DNA from: an uncultured Collinsella sp.
GTDB taxonomy: Bacteria > Actinomycetota > Coriobacteriia > Coriobacteriales > Coriobacteriaceae
Assembly (NCBI GenBank): GCA_900541135.1
Contig: UQIG01000050.1
Span: forward strand, 1 to 7,180
Length of the DNA stretch: 7,180 nt
Direction of reading: 5' to 3'
A program made the translations under genes and the position numbers. Below, piece after piece: positions 5,845 through 7,180 of this stretch. Positions within the stretch are counted from its first letter, which is position 1, and each line of letters opens with the position of its first letter. Below the pieces are notes generated by a model. It searched no databases. It was given only the letters and a program-made list of their open reading frames with translations, and was not told the origin of the DNA.

Positions 5845-6584
5845 TCCTGTTTCCCGCAATCGATCTGATCGGCGGCAAGGTCGTGCGCCTGGAGCGCGGC
5901 GACCGGAGTCGCTGCAAGGTATATTCCGACGACCCCGTGGCCGTTGCTCGCTCGTTTGCCGAGCAGGGCGCAAGCTGGGTGCACGTCGTCGACCTGTCCG
6001 CTGCCTTTGGCGAGGACGAGGACACATGCGCTGCCAACTCGGCGGCGATTAAGGCCATCTGCGGCGTCGACGGTCTGTCCGTGGACGTGGGCGGCGGCGT
6101 CCGCTCGCTCGCGCGCATCGACGAGTTGGCCGGCTACGGTGCGCGCCGCATCGCGCTGGGCACGGTGCTGGTGACCGAGCCGGGTTTTGCTGAGGTGGCA
6201 GCCCAAGGCTTTGGCGAGCTGCTGGTCGCCGACATTGCCGCACGCGACGGCCAGGTTAAGGTGAACGGCTGGCGCGACGGCGCGGGCGTGGTGCTCGACG
6301 ATGCCGTGGCGCAGCTTACCGAGCTGGGCTTTAAGCATCTGGTGTATACCGACATCGCGCGCGATGGCATGCAGACGGGCATCGATGTGGCGGCGTATCG
6401 CCATGTTGCCAAGGTCGCGGGCTTTCCTGTCGTGGCTTCGGGCGGCATCTCGACGCTCGACGACATCCGTGCGCTGGCCGCAGTGGGTGAGGGCGCGATT
6501 GAAGGTGCTATTACCGGTCGCGCGCTCTACGAGGGCAACTTTACGCTGGTACAGGCGCTGGCCGCCGCCCGAGGGGAGGAGTAG
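5841..6584 (+). CDS. hisA: Phosphoribosylformimino-5-aminoimidazole carboxamide ribotide isomerase
   Basis: HisA isomerises ProFAR to PRFAR by an Amadori rearrangement in a (beta/alpha)8 barrel. The 247-residue product has LFPAIDLIGGKVVRL (3-17) with the first catalytic Asp D8, the N-half phosphate-binding strand VDVGGGVR (81-88), VYTDIARDGMQTG (168-180), and the C-half phosphate site ASGGIST (199-205) with GRALYEG (226-232). The second catalytic Asp is most likely D131 in VADIAARDGQV (129-139), but this loop appears two residues longer than in the usual D-x-R-x-G pattern. An ungapped alignment from the C-terminal side would place Ala133 there instead. In actinobacteria HisA can be replaced by the dual-function PriA, which also does the TrpF step. 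The motifs look closer to ordinary HisA, but this cannot be settled by eye. The ATG overlaps the hisH stop, with AGGAGG at 5828-5833, 7 bases upstream, so coupling to hisH is expected. Confidence 0.95.
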   Translation: MILFPAIDLIGGKVVRLERGDRSRCKVYSDDPVAVARSFAEQGASWVHVVDLSAAFGEDEDTCAANSAAIKAICGVDGLSVDVGGGVRSLARIDELAGYGARRIALGTVLVTEPGFAEVAAQGFGELLVADIAARDGQVKVNGWRDGAGVVLDDAVAQLTELGFKHLVYTDIARDGMQTGIDVAAYRHVAKVAGFPVVASGGISTLDDIRALAAVGEGAIEGAITGRALYEGNFTLVQALAAARGEE

Positions 6585-6587
6585 CCC

Positions 6588-7180
<593 letters not shown>

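Overview
This window is a nearly complete stretch of a histidine biosynthesis operon. Seven genes run head to tail on the plus strand: hisZ-hisG (fused), hisD, hisC, hisB, hisH, hisA and hisF, the last cut by the window edge. The DNA is GC-rich with GC-rich third codon positions, Shine-Dalgarno sequences are strong (AGGAGG type), and genes are tightly packed, with overlapping or abutting stop and start codons. Together with the protein style, this suggests a high-GC actinobacterium. My best guess is the class Coriobacteriia (Collinsella or a relative), made from general impression and not from any search.

Layout: positions 1-98 are a leader with a possible -10 box and a perfect 9-bp hairpin, then a strong ribosome binding site. 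The 571-residue HisZ-HisG fusion (99-1814) supplies the first pathway step. A 105-base gap with a hairpin followed by five T residues separates it from hisD (1920-3356). hisC (3358-4473) and hisB (4474-5061) follow with gaps of 1 and 0 bases. The next gap (5062-5142) holds a long imperfect palindrome that looks like a dispersed repeat or a terminator-like hairpin. hisH (5143-5844, GTG start) overlaps hisA (5841-6584) by ATGA. hisF starts at 6588 and runs off the end.

Pathway logic: HisZG condenses ATP with PRPP (step 1). HisA isomerises ProFAR to PRFAR. HisH and HisF together form imidazole glycerol phosphate synthase. HisB dehydrates its product, HisC transaminates it, and HisD carries out the last two oxidations to histidine. 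HisI/HisE (steps 2-3) and a histidinol-phosphate phosphatase are not in this window. They may lie downstream of hisF or elsewhere.

I see no undescribed multi-gene system here. The features most worth a second look are the single-chain HisZ-HisG with a cysteine cluster in its HisG half, the palindrome between hisB and hisH, the leader and intercistronic hairpins, an altered loop at the predicted catalytic Asp of HisA, and length additions in HisH and HisD. No gene-free stretch exceeds about 105 bases, and no tRNA, rRNA, CRISPR array, transposase or phage gene was seen.
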